Of a stretch of 64,000 nt of DNA, positions 34,633 through 46,386 are shown in pieces. The notes beneath the pieces were generated by a model. The model had not been told where the DNA came from and searched no databases. It saw only the letters and a program-made list of their open reading frames with translations. The stretch comes from Thuidium tamariscinum (lineage: Eukaryota; Streptophyta; Bryopsida; Hypnales; Thuidiaceae): contig OX344752.2 in the NCBI GenBank assembly GCA_947034885.2, forward strand, positions 16,058,001 to 16,122,000, written 5' to 3'. A program made the translations under genes and the position numbers. Numbering within the stretch: the first letter of the stretch is position 1; each line of letters starts with the position of its first letter.

Positions 34633-37600
34633 TACTTTGATTCCAAAGTGGCACTATGTTGTGGATAGCATTCTATTGGATACTAAAGGGCGAACGGAGC
34701 TTGTTATGCAAGTGATGCATGATATCAACAAGTAAGTTCTCAAATTCAAATGTTTTCAAGATTTTAGTTGTTTACAATTTTATTTTATGTTTCTTTAGTA
34801 GAAAATAGAAGGACTTACACTGATTTCATTGTCATTGATGACCTACAGATCGGTGGAGGACTCTCATGTCAAGACTAACTTGGTACATACTTTGTACCAA
34901 GTGCAGAAGTATGGACTTCTACCAATTGAAAGGTTTGCAGATCTTCTAAGGCCCTCAGAGAAGAAGAAGTGTCTTGAAAACAAGGTTTCTCGGAAGTGGT
35001 ACAGCATACCCATGGAGGTTTTCACGTCCTTCATTTTCAGGGTAAGAATTTTTTTCCTATAGAAATTATATATTGTTCAAATTGACAAACGTTTGAACTC
35101 TGGGATTTATTAATTTCCAAAATCGTTTTTTTATGCAGCAAGAGATTTCTCAAGCTGCAGATTCTGCAGTGAGAAAGTATAATGATGTTACAGCTGAATG
35201 CGATAGGAAGGCAGAACTGGCTGCCCAAGCCATGCGGGAAGGAGCTAGGGAGAAAACCAAGGTTTTGATGGGGAAGATGGGCAAACTGCTAGCAGTGGCT
35301 AACCCTTACAATGGACCTGGCTTTCTTGAGGAGGTGAGTAATGTTTACATGTGATGCATTATTATGTGTTGGTCTTTCAATAAATGGATTTGGAACTAAA
35401 AATCTGAAGATTTCTTATATAGGTGGAGAGGCATTGGAGCACCAATGAAGTGCCCGAGATGACATTGGAGAAACTACAGCTTGTGGCCACGTGTCGTATG
35501 ACTTCAGCGCACAAGATCAAGATCTTGAGCTAGTGGAATTCTTCTATTCCATCTCGTGAAGCACGGAAGTTCCCACCAAAACCTATTTCCGAGCTTCTCC
35601 TTCCTCAATTTCTTGCCAAATGCGTTTGGTATGCAGGGGTAAGTAATGAATTGATTGTGTACATTGATTTGTAGCTTTTCATTATTTGTACTGAATATGG
35701 CATTTTAGCCTTTATATTCACTTAATGAAATATTGAAGTGTGCATTTTGGTTTGCAATATGTTTTTTAGATTGAAGATGCGGCTTTGGAATACTTTGATT
35801 CGGTTGTCAAGCAAGATAACATCATGATCAATTACAAGCTCCCAACACAACCACAGTATTTGGTAGAGTACATTGAGAAGTGGAGGGTCATTATATGGGA
35901 GCATGGCTTTATGAATTATTTCAAGGGCCAAAATTACTTTAAGAAGGGTGACTCCTTCATGGCGCACGAAGGTTCAACTGCTGCAGTTCGTAGAGTGCTT
36001 TTTCGGTATGTACTATTCTATTTTCTCATACAAATTATGGATAGTATTCAGTTATGTGTCTTTCATGACTTAGAAATTAAAGTGATTCATTTTATGTGTT
36101 TCTAAATTATTAATTTTTTATATGAGGTTCATTTGTTAAGGCTAAATTGACATGCAAGCATGTCTACATTTTGAATCGGATATCATTGAATTCTAGAAGA
36201 TGAAGACTTCAGTTATGAATTATAATGTACTGTCTTGAAGAAAGTGTATTCTACTTTTTAAACTTTTATTTGCTTCTATTATTCTCAAAATTGTTGACCT
36301 ATCCATTAATGGAATTTTCAAATATAATGTTATTCTCCTAGTTATATTGGCATGATAAAAAATGTCCCTTTAAAATGTTTATCCTTGTGTGGCAGGTATT
36401 TTAAATTTGAGCTTGAAGGAAAAGGGGCAATCGCACGCTTAGACCTCCCTCCGTTTCTGCCATCATTCCTTGATCGTGGTTCTTCAGCTTGCATGTTTAG
36501 TGCACACCAACTCCGCACTTATACTACGGCGCATCTTACTTCAGGAGGGTGGTACCTTAATTGTACACTCGAGTTCACTCCACCATCAAAGATTGAGCTC
36601 AGGAGGTCTTTGGATGGAAAAGGGGTCGTGGACTATGACATCGATGAGTTTGTTGGACTTGATCAGAATGCAAGAAGGAGGGCCATTGCAAGGAGGGATG
36701 CTGTTGACAGAAAGAAAGCAGCTCGAGTCCAACTTCACCTTGAAAACAAGGAGAAAAAAGATGCTGAGCGAGCAGCAAAGAAAGCACAGAAAGACCAAGA
36801 AGACAAGGACAAGGAAGAAAAGGGCAAAGGCAAAGGTAAGAAGAAGGAGGAAGCAGGGGCATAAGGGGTGCCATCTTCTACAGTGGATCAAGGTTCACAA
36901 ATGGAATCCAAAGTGATGAGAAAGGTCACTCTCTCCCAGCTCACCGAAGAAGTCATCACATGTGTTACACAAGGTATGGTCCTCACTGAAGATGATGCGG
37001 TGAAGAGTGAGGATTTAATCCTCAACTTCTCCATTCAAGACCTTGCAGACGACATGGAGGAAGACAAACCGACTTTGTACAAGGACGTGGTACAATTTCT
37101 AGAGAAGGTACCAATGTTTATTGTCATTTTTGAACTTCATTGTTTTAGTTCAAGTCATTTGATTCTTGTTTTATTTTTTAACTAATTTTGAGTTGTATTA
37201 CTTATTTGCAGATGTCAAATGGAAAGACTCGCATGTTTGAAGGTGTGCCAAACGTGCGAGTAGGGGTGGACGTCATTTTCATTGATTGCCCTGAGAACTT
37301 ACCCGTGCCAGGGCTTTCTTCTTCACCAAACGATGTGCCAGAGTGGAACGCAGATGTAGAGGTGGAAGCACTACAATCAGCTTGTAGCTTTGCCATGGAG
37401 CATCTACAAGACGATGGATGCATCATAGTGTTTCACTCATACAGTATGAAGTCCAGGCAAGACATTGCTGGAGTTTGTGAGGCGTATGACTTGGTGCAGA
37501 AGAAGGAGTGGATGGGGATGAACCGCATGCACCTTACCTCGGCTGCAGAGAAGACCAAGACGGTAATTTCAATTGACTTCTAGTGTCTTTCATCAAAATT

Positions 37601-38581
37601 GTATATTTCCCTACATTTTAAGCGTTCTAATGTACATTTGGCCTAAATGTGCAGACACAGAAGTTTGGAGTCACCCTGCTTGTGAAGAAGCTTGGCTCCA
37701 AGGGACCATCCAAATTTTCCTTCAAGAAAACCAATATTATGGCAAAGGCAGGTGTTGATGTTGCAGAGGATGACATGCTTATGAACTACACCCATCCATA
37801 TGACATGGCCATGAATGGGGAGTGGCCTTGGCGAGGTGGGCGCAAAAAAGATCCAAGGTTCTTTACCATCCTCCTCGAAGCTACAAGCATTGAAGGAAAT
37901 TTGATATTGGATTGCACGGCATCTACAGGTCAGTGTTTAATTCAAATGTTTTACACTATAATTGTATTTCTCCCCTTCAATCAAAGCACTAATACATTTT
38001 ATTTCATTGGCAATAGGTGCATGCATTACAGCTTGCCGTGCCACTGGACGCCACATTGTGGCTTTAGAGGGCAACAAACCCATTTATGATGTTATCCTCA
38101 AGCCGATGAAGAAGTCACTCGAGCGTGTAGTAGAAACAGTGCAGTCAACGCCGGTGGTGGAGCTTTCACAGGATTTGGAGGACATGCCAGTGGTGCCTCG
38201 CAAGTTTGTTCGCAAGGGGAAATCTAGTAAGTAAATTGGCAATATTTAAATTCTTTTTTCACATGTTTGATTCTCTTTTGTGTTCAAGAAGCCTAATACC
38301 ATGTCTTATTTTTTTGCAGAGGTCGTGGATTGATGCCAACTTCTATCATCATTCCAAAACAAAGTCTTCTCATCAGCCTCGAGAAGACTTTTGAGCTCCC
38401 TATCTATGCTGAGCAATTGGCAAGTGCCTTTGCGGAGTTTGGTTGTTCAAAACCAAAATGCCGTAAAGATACTTATGCTTTAAATGTCTTGCAGTTTGTA
38501 GATGTGTCTGCATCTGAGGGTAGAGAGTCCTCAGAGTCATCTACAGGATTAGATTCTGCAACAGAGTCTACAGCGATTTAG
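34633..38581 (+). pseudogene. ParB-methyltransferase-like gene of element A, 3' part (rest of exon 4 to exon 13)
   Basis: Exons: 34633-34731 (end of exon 4), 34849-35041, 35139-35333, 35423-35638, 35770-36005, 36396-37107, 37212-37562, 37655-37928, 38017-38230 and 38320-38581. Three internal exons are exactly as long as in element B (195, 216 and 236 bases). The methyltransferase-like part reads IFIDCPENLP (motif IV position, Asp codon 37284), CIIVFHSY, DPRFFTILLEA, LILDCTASTGAC (motif I position, from 37910) and RHIVALEGNK. The Lys/Glu-rich linker is longer and more charged than in B. Two premature stops are visible: TAG at 35531-35533, where element B has Trp, and TAA at 36862-36864 after the charged linker. 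With element B upstream in exon 4, this copy cannot make a full protein. It still shows the intact sequence at the position of the stop in B. Confidence 0.85.
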
Positions 38582-38968
38582 ATTCAGAAGATTGATAAAT
38601 CTCTTGAATCAAACTATTGTGTATTGATTTTTATTATGATTGGATTTGTGTGTTTTATGGCTACTTCTTTGATGTATTTCATTTTCTTGCATAAAAATGT
38701 TTATTGCTTCATTTATATTTATTTAAATAATATTTAATCTTTGTCTTGTAGAAAATCATATAAAGAATAATCAATTAGTTGTCTTATTGGACAAAGGTAT
38801 TCCTATAAAATCCTAAACCCTAAACTCTTACAATGAATTTAAATTGTTCTAAAACAATTTCCTAAACAATGAACAAATAAGTGACAGATAATGTATATTT
38901 TGGCAACCACGGTCATAGGACCATCCACGGTCATAGACCCTTCATCAATTTTTGTGAATTTTTTTTTC
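38582..38968. other. 3' flank and right subterminal region of element A
   Basis: Non-coding. It contains two inverted copies of the CTATGACCGTGG word (38907-38918 and 38925-38936), which element B carries near its left end. A telomere-like CCTAAACCCTAAAC stretch is at about 38812. Confidence 0.55.
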
Positions 38969-39013
38969 CCGCTCACAGGCTCACGCTCCCAGGCTCGCCT
39001 GCTAGCAACCCTG
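38969..39013 (-). repeat. Right terminal inverted repeat of element A
   Basis: CCGCTCACAGGCTCACGCTC and onward to GCTAGCAACCCTG at the tip. It is the inverse of 1429-1480 with several differences. Confidence 0.82.
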
Positions 39014-39023
39014 ATATTGTTAA
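39014..39023. repeat. Target-site duplication of element A, right copy
   Basis: ATATTGTTAA, identical to 1419-1428. Confidence 0.9.
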
Positions 39024-40159
39024 CTTTATTTATTGGCTACTTCTCAAAATTAAGAAGTTAAAAAAACGAATAAAATAAGATGTCATCTTAGTGTATTTTC
39101 ATAGCTTATTCCTCTTGCTCTAAATTTGAATTGTAGACAAAAGAACATCATGGAGCAAGTCAATTCACTATATCATTCTAAAATTAAAGAATAGCATTCC
39201 ATAGTTTTTTATTCAAATTTCAAATTGTAACAAAGTATATAATGGTCTTAGGAACTTTTCAAAATTTCAAATTAAAGTTAAAACTAGATTTGATATCATT
39301 TAATTGGAGGGGCTAAAATTTTTTTAAACCAAATATATCACAAGGAGGAAAAATGTAAGGAGGAAGTGTCCTCTAGATCTAGGGACTGAGAACTACAACT
39401 ATGTTAAGAGGGTGTTTCAATTTTTTCAAGCATTTGAAAAATGAACTTCAATATCCTTTTATTTTATATGTTTTGGTCATGTGACAACATATTCTTGAAA
39501 AAGAATTGTCAATTTTTTAGAGATTAAATAACATATCTTCTCTTATAAAAAAAATTTGATTTTTTGAGAAATTTTGAAGCTAATGTGATTTTTGAAAGAA
39601 AAAAATAGAAGAAAAAATCCATATGAAATAAGAAAGTGACTCCAAAAAAATTAAAATATAAACTAATACTATGTAAATATCCTCTTAGAAGATAAATGCC
39701 ATGTACAAGATAACTACAACTAAAATCATCATCTTCCTAAATTGACATCTATAGATTCATGTTCAAACTTCAAAGATGAAGGTACAATAGTTGATACAAT
39801 ATTTTTATTTTCATTCATTTTTTCTACATTATAAGGTGAAGACACATTTTTTCTTCTCATGCATTTTTTTGAACCTTGAATGAATAAACTATAAATATAG
39901 AATCCTAAACCCTAAACCTTCAAAGTATTGAAAAGAGGTATTTACAATTTAGACCCTAGACTCTAATATATAGAGGTAGTACATTTTAGTCAAGAATTTG
40001 TCAAGGTGTCATAAAAGTTTTATATGCAATATGATAAGTTCTTAAGGAATACAAAGAATTACAAAATGTGCCACTATTTTACTATATGTATTGACAAATC
40101 TTCAACATATTTTTTTATATATATTTAAAGATATACAATGCAAATATAGATTTTGATAG
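39024..40159. other. AT-rich right flank of element A, no gene
   Basis: No ORF, domain, or repeat boundary recognised. A telomere-like CCTAAACCCTAAACC run lies near 39903. Confidence 0.5.
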
Positions 40160-40169
40160 AATCAAACAC

Positions 40170-40407
40170 CATGGTTGCTAGTATGTGAGCATAGAAATGT
40201 GAGCTTATGAGCCTCAAAGACGATGCACCTATAGTATAGGTGCTTATACTATAGAAATCTTCTATGATAAAAGTATATGTATACTATAGGTACCTATATT
40301 ATAGGTATTTTTACTATAAACACCTTCAAAGGTGGTAGTATATCTACTTATAGACATATTAGAAGCTTACATGCTTGCACGTTCATGCTCACACACTAGC
40401 ATCGTTG
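40170..40407. mobile_element. 238-bp MITE with the same ends as elements A and B
   Basis: The left end CATGGTTGCTAGTATGTGAG and the reverse complement of the right end CAACGATGCTAGTGTGTGAG follow the CA-NNGNTGCTA-GTGAGC pattern of the giant elements. It is flanked by the exact 10-bp direct repeat AATCAAACAC (40160-40169 and 40408-40417). The inside is non-coding and partly palindromic (ACCTATAGTATAGGT). It probably moves with a transposase of this family. Confidence 0.85.
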
Positions 40408-40417
40408 AATCAAACAC

Positions 40418-41880
40418 ATAATAGGGCTATTAAAGTTTTAAGATAAACATAATTTTCACCAATTTTGATCCATAAAAGACAATAAGTTCTGGCAAAGCTT
40501 TATTAAGATTTGATTGGGTCCATACTACATTACTTTTGAATAGATGGAAATGAAATTTTTTACTTAAGATGCACATATGTATTTTTTTCTGTAAAAATAT
40601 AATTTTTACTTACCAAATATCCAAATCTAGTGTAAATTATGAGATTTATTTTTCTATTTCTTAAACTTGATTATTAATTAGAAAGATTTGTATTTATTGT
40701 TGGAATTTTGATTTTTTCAAAAAAGTGATTTTGTCAAAGACAATTGAAATCTTGCTCATAAAGTTGCTTTTTTTAGGACATTTTTTCAATGCAAGATGAT
40801 TTAGGGTATATTAGACACCTCCATTGTCTTTAAAAGTTGGCATGCAAGTAACTAATATATTCATACTCAATGTGCTTAACTTCCAAAATTGGATAATCAC
40901 AACTTCTTTATAAATTTGAGCCAAACTATGTTGACCTTGTTAGATAGGGTCCAAAATTTGTTGTTTCAAAACTTCAAACACTGTAATCTTGCAATCTATG
41001 TTGTATAATGTGTTGGAATATTTTCCACACATTTGTAGAGAAGCCGACCACAAAATTTTATAGTTGAAAGTTTGTTTGTTTTTTATATATTTCGATTATG
41101 CTCAATGGACTAGAAAGTGGTAACTTGGGATACCTTTTGTGAAAAACACCCTTGCTCTTTTAGGGATTATAAAAAATCACAATTTAAGTGGAAATACCTT
41201 AGATCATTATGTATACAAATCAATAGCATCATATTTTCCAATAACAAAATTCATGTATTGTATAAGATATTAGAGTAATTACACCTAAATGCTTATGAAT
41301 AAACAATTTGGTATGGTCCCTCTTTTATACTAAAGCAATTTTTGTGGGGGCTTGTTGGTAGTCAAAAGTGGATTCAACATTCTTCTACCTTCCATTTTTG
41401 GAACTTCGTATGAATAAACTATTAATTTACAAAGTATTGAATATAGGTTTATCCAAATGCAATCCTAGACTCTCATGAATAGAGTATAAATTTTTGGCAA
41501 AAATTTGTAGGGATGAAGTTTAGAAAGAAGTCACAATTAGTTCTTATTTAAAGTTTTTAGTGACATGGGATTTATCATAATCCAAACGACAACAATAAAA
41601 TGAAGTGTATCCAAAATTGACTTGAGATCTTTAATTTTTGTATGCAAACAATACAAGAAGTAATGGACAAGCATAGAATTTGAATGAGTCAAGGAAGATC
41701 ACTAGTTTCTCACTAAAAATAATTGGCTAGACTTGCAGTTATAGCCATTAAGGTAAGTGCGCACATAATTGATTCTTATAGTTTGTGAGCAAACCTGTTA
41801 TTATAAAATATAAATTCTATTGTAGAATTTTATTCACATATGAAAGAAGATCCCAATCCAAATTAGTATGTAATATTACA
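40418..41880. other. AT-rich intergenic DNA
   Basis: No gene or defined repeat is visible. Only short frames without domains occur. Confidence 0.45.
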
Positions 41881-41883
41881 CTA

Positions 41884-42046
41884 CATTAGAAGAAATTTGC
41901 ATTTGCCTCAACAAAATCCACTTGATGTATTTGTTGAGGCAAACACAAAAACTACGTTGAAGAATGTAAAAAACGCAGATTTTGCGTTTGCCTCAACAAA
42001 TACGTCAAGTAGATTTGATTCAAGCAAACGCACTTTTCTTCTAGTG
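41884..42046. mobile_element. Short CACTA-like MITE, 163 bp
   Basis: Ends CATTAGAAGAAAT and (inverted) CACTAGAAGAAAAG; flanking trinucleotides CTA and TTA differ by one base. Inside are repeats of TTTGCCTCAACAAA facing each other. The ends resemble those of the 4.7-kb CACTA-type element at 8934-13628. Confidence 0.55.
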
Positions 42047-42236
42047 TTAAGACACTTGATAAAAATAAATTATAAGCTTTTAATTTATTTTTTGGACATG
42101 TGCTAAAAATAAAAACCAAGATCTCATCTTTTAGTTTCATGCATCTTGTGCCATCAATTTTTATGTTTTAGAGTAGCTATTGTGTGTTGTATTTTGGGTA
42201 GTAATGATTATAGACGCACATGCCTTACAAGTTTAA

Positions 42237-42809
42237 CCCTTTAGTGACCATGGTTGATTTTGGGGTAGGCGCAATTTCTATATACAATTCTTGAAAAGTC
42301 CCATTTTGTGACCATTCTATGATATAATTCTAAATCAAATTATATGAATTGGTTCTACAGAGCAAATCCTTGAACCAAACAAAAAATCAAAGTGATTCAA
42401 CAATTCACATCCTTGTAATTAATCTTCAAAGATTGATGTGTGGAAACAACCTCTGGCATTAGTGCTCAAGATGGTTTGCTACAATTGGGCATAAATTTCA
42501 CTAAATGCTCTAGAAATTGATATTGAAGCTTCCAACTAGTTCTTTCACACATGTAATTAGTCATCTTTTACATTCATTACATATTTTTTTGCAATATTTC
42601 ATATGTGAAGGGTTGGGCAATTGAAGTTTGGACAAGCGTAGCTAATACATTTTTGCATGCATTTTGTTGAAGTTGGCTTTGTTAGGAGCATACAAAGACA
42701 CTCTAATTGCAATGTTCTCTAGGTTTTTTGAAATGAGATGTCCTATAAACAATAACAGACAAAACGTTCAAAAATTAACCAAACACTTGGTCAATTGGTC
42801 ACTAAAGGG
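42237..42809. mobile_element. TTAA-flanked non-autonomous element (573 bp), copy 1
   Basis: The left end CCCTTTAGTGACCA pairs with the right end TGGTCACTAAAGGG apart from one base near the inner edge. TTAA stands on both sides (42233-42236 and 42810-42813). CCC ends plus a TTAA target is the piggyBac signature. It is homologous over its length to 46410-46983. Confidence 0.65.
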
Positions 42810-42813
42810 TTAA

Positions 42814-44099
42814 AGAAAGATTAGTGTGTGCACAAAGGACACGTTGCTTGATGTACAGAGTGACAAATGCTCACTGTTTGTTTCCAAACCAAATCCTCTA
42901 CAATTGTAAAACTCTGAGTAGTAGTTTCCAGTAGAGATTTTTTTTTAAATCTTATTTCTCTTAATCGCTTCTATTTCTGAAGCATAAATCCTGAACTCTA
43001 ATACCCCTAATTTCATCAAATTTGATATAACTGTGGAAGCAGAGAGGTAGAAGAAGGGAAAAGAGTCACTAGCAGAGGCAGAGAAGCTGTGAAGCAAGTA
43101 GAACTGAAAGTATCAGGCGGCTGTCTCTCATGGTACAAGTTCTCATTAACTGTTTTCTTCATTTTTTGCAGCAATTGAGAGTGGTATTTGAATCCACTTT
43201 CGCATCAAATTTGTGGGAGTGAACACTCCAACAAGTCAGCATTGAGTCCAGAATTCAGTAATTTAAGACAACCTCCAGATGGCCCAGCAACTGACTGAAT
43301 TCTCAACTCCTACGGTCCGCCTTTCATGAGAAGAAAATTGTGTGGATTTGGGTCCCTAATTTCCATTCAGTTCCAAAGTAAATCACCATCTCTGAGTCAA
43401 AAAAGCTGCATACACTTATCAAGATTCTTCCAATTAAATTATAATTTGTCACATACTCATAGTCCATTTGTTATCAAGCCAAATATCAAAATTCTCCAGA
43501 GTGAGATAGTGAATCCAGTAACTGCCCAAGAGTCCTGTGGACCGCATGGTACAAGACTAACTAATAGTCCAAATCGCGCCACTCTCACCCACTCAGAATG
43601 AAATGAAGATCCGCACTACCGTCGTCCCCGACTTTCAAAAGGCTGCTGCACCTGCAATCCATGTCATCACCCAGAAATGCTCACTCAGAACAATTGAGGT
43701 AAGAACCGCAAATTAAACCGAACCGTTTCTTAATTATGAGTCGAGTCAGTGGCAACTCTGAAGCTCTCCATGAATTTTGCATTTCGAAGGAGTTGCATGA
43801 GCTCCGATCAGCTGTGCTGAAACCAACTTTTGATGAGGTAGCTGGGTCTTCTGTCGGAGGCATTACCCTAATATGAGACTCTTCATTCATGTTAATCTTC
43901 AGACCAAAGCTATTGTTCTGTTCTCAGTCACGAAATAATTCTAGCAGAGAGTCGATTGTCAAAGAAAAAGAATTGGGTAGGAAAATTTCCATGCTTGTGA
44001 GAGTTGCACATTGTTTGCTAAGGTAGACACTCTATTGCCAGCAAATTCTGGTTCTCCACACAGTGCACTCTCGACACCAACTACACAAATCATGCAAAG
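42814..44099. other. Unassigned region with weak exon candidates
   Basis: A higher-GC stretch, 43020-43900, could hold exons. The frame 43603-43698 reads MKIRTTVVPDFQKAAAPAIH and ends at a GTAAGA donor. A second frame from the ATG at 43736 has 47 codons (MSRVSGNSEALHEFCISKEL...). Neither matches a family I know, and I cannot link them into a gene. Confidence 0.25.
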
Positions 44100-44842
44100 G
44101 GTGAATGCAAGAAAGACTTGTACTATTTGGCGTCACACTTTGAGTGACGGAGTTGTCATGAGCTATAACTTTTGAAGCATTAACTCTTTGAATTTGCAAT
44201 TTTTATTGAAGATGACTGACTTGATAGTTATCAAAACCCTTATTTTTCAGAAATTTTCAAAAATCATTTTATATTTAAATTCTAATTTCTCTAATTTGTC
44301 ACACTTTGCGGTTTAGGGGTTTTTAGTACTGGGGAGTACTTTAAATTAATAATTTAGAGCTCAGATTTCTAGGGTCTATTCCTACACTAAGTAGGCATGT
44401 TTCCACTGAAGGAAATGTAAAAAATCATTATTCTCTTTCCTCTACATGTGTGCTAACAGGCCTCCCTTGCGCGCACATTTTTGAACAATCAAGATAGTTT
44501 CCGGATCATTATTTTGGTGAAATACCTTTACCATAAAGTCTTCCCAAATGGACAATTTTTAGTTTTAAGAAAAATTACTTTCCCTATTTTTTACAAATTA
44601 AAATGTGAAAATATAGTGAAAGTTACAATTTTCATGAAATTTAGCACTTTTCTAGTTCTCCTACTTAGAGAATTTTTCTATGTTTTTCCTTCCTAGGGTA
44701 TCTTCTTCTTAAAGGTATATACATCAAACATATTTTTCACTTTTTTTTAAAATTGATTTACTATTTATATAGTACTCCCAAAGAAAAAAGTGAGTACTAT
44801 GCAAAACGCTACGCTTTGCCGCAGGTCTTTCTTGCAATGACC
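44100..44842. mobile_element. MITE-like element with GGTGAATGCAAGAAAGAC ends
   Basis: The ends are inverted copies of each other (left GGTGAATGCAAGAAAGAC, right GTCTTTCTTGCAATGACC). The whole unit is found again in inverted orientation at 51633-52370. Non-coding. Confidence 0.6.
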
Positions 44843-46386
44843 CCAAAGCATCTCTTGTTAGAAGGGTTTAGGGTTTAGGGTCTTTGTGTGCTGTGGGAGC
44901 CCATGCATTGGTTTTTCTGCACAGGTTTCTGAAAGTCCATCATTCTCAGAGTCATGGGCCACAAGGTAAATACTTGCTGACATCCTTTTCATATCAAAGA
45001 TTCAAGACTTGATTTTCAATCAGTGTAGGAAGTTTCAAATGATGCAGCAATGGTTTTGAATTGGGTACACCACACTGTAGTTATAATGTGCCATGAACAA
45101 AAAATCAACTATTAGTAGTTTTCATTTTTGGTTTACTGATGACATTTGAAGATACTCAACACTTTGCAAGATGTGTAATCTGAACCTCAGATCCATACCT
45201 GTCCTAGGTTTAACCCCTTTTTTCTCTGATGCCTCAATTCTAGGCAATGAGCAAAAAGAGAGGGTCTACGGACTTTTTTGGACTACAGAACTTCTCATTC
45301 CTCCAAACCAATGCTTCAAGAACTACACAAAAAAATGCAAAAAGTTGAGAAAGGATTCAAGCATTGAAGGGTTAAGCATTTGAATATCACAAATTTGACA
45401 CTTTGACCACTATGACAGTCATTACAACCATTTTCTATATCTGGCTAGAAAGAACTCATGTAGGTTCACTAAGAGATTTTGGGTAAGAATTTGCATTCAC
45501 AATTTGAGATTGATCTACAATTTTGAAAAATGAACTCCAAACTGTCATTTTAACGCAGGCTATGGCACCATTCATAATCAACACTTACGATCTTGTAACA
45601 AAGAAAACAAAGAACTTGAGTGCACCCAAAGCCACCATGGAAAGGCCCACAAGTAACAAATGAGGCAAAAACACAGATGAATAGATACAAGGCAGCAAAG
45701 ACACCCATTTTGTTTATAAAAATCTCATTGATACTCAATAAGTGACTGCTTACTTCTACTTTGAAATTGGATGGAATGCAAACTCATGTTTAAGCCAAAG
45801 CAACATTACATTGTAACAAAAGAGCTTAAGCTTGAAAATTAGGGTTTAGAACTTGGAGGATCCTCACTTCCTCATTACCACAAATGTTCTTCTTGTCATG
45901 AGAGTAGCATATTCCTAAAGCTCCTCCACGGTTTGACACTTCTTCTTGTTTTGAATTCATTCCAGATATTTGGAAAGAAAGGAATAGAATTCAAGAATTG
46001 AAGCACTTTGGAAGATTTTGACTTATACATCAGCACAGAATATAACTCATTGGCCACAGGCTTCCATGAATGAAGAGTCAGTTCTCTCAGGCAGTTCTAC
46101 TAACTAGTGACCCAACAACTCCGTCGGTAACAAAGAAGTGCTTTGAACAATCTGAAGATTTTGATGAAAGATTTTGATTGTTATAAAATGTACCAATAGA
46201 AAAGAAAAAAAGTACAATTTTTTGCTTAGGGATCAACAGGAATGAAGAGTCTCAACATTCAAAAACATTTGGCCATTTTGACCATTTTTCCTTGCCTTTC
46301 TTTACTTCATGATGGGGAAGTCAGTGATCACTTATTGTAATTAAATCTTGTCTTGAGGATTTTCTTGACCCTCTAATACTCTAGAT
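44843..46386. other. Intergenic DNA, no gene supported
   Basis: Contains a short telomere-like tandem (GGGTTTAGGGTTTAGGG) at about 44866-44881. Frames of 60-70 codons have no recognised domain. Confidence 0.45.

Larger units (their letters stand above)
1429..39013. mobile_element. Element A: outer giant MULE-like DNA transposon with transposase and ParB-methyltransferase genes
   Basis: The left end reads CAACGACGCTAGCG and the reverse complement of the right end reads CAGGGTTGCTAGCAGG; both continue into GTGAGC/GAGCG runs. It is flanked by the 10-bp direct repeat ATATTGTTAA. Removing element B and one copy of B's target repeat leaves about 21.1 kb. Inside are a minus-strand SWIM/DDE transposase gene (2724-6704) and a plus-strand ParB-methyltransferase-like gene (7459-18146 and 34633-38581). 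Later insertions (a CACTA-type element, a hAT-like element and element B) and several premature stops show it is a decayed copy. The 9-11 bp range of target repeats and the MULE-like core favour the Mutator-like superfamily; the CA termini are unlike classical Mu, so the exact lineage is open. Confidence 0.88.

Noticed and set aside
36834..36869. A mini-intron removing the TAA at 36862
   Set aside because: The GTAAGA at 36836 would give an intron of only about 30 bases, too short for normal plant splicing.
45212..45369. Another TTAA-flanked element
   Set aside because: TTAACCCC and GAAGGGTTAA occur ~160 bp apart but the tips pair over only a few bases.
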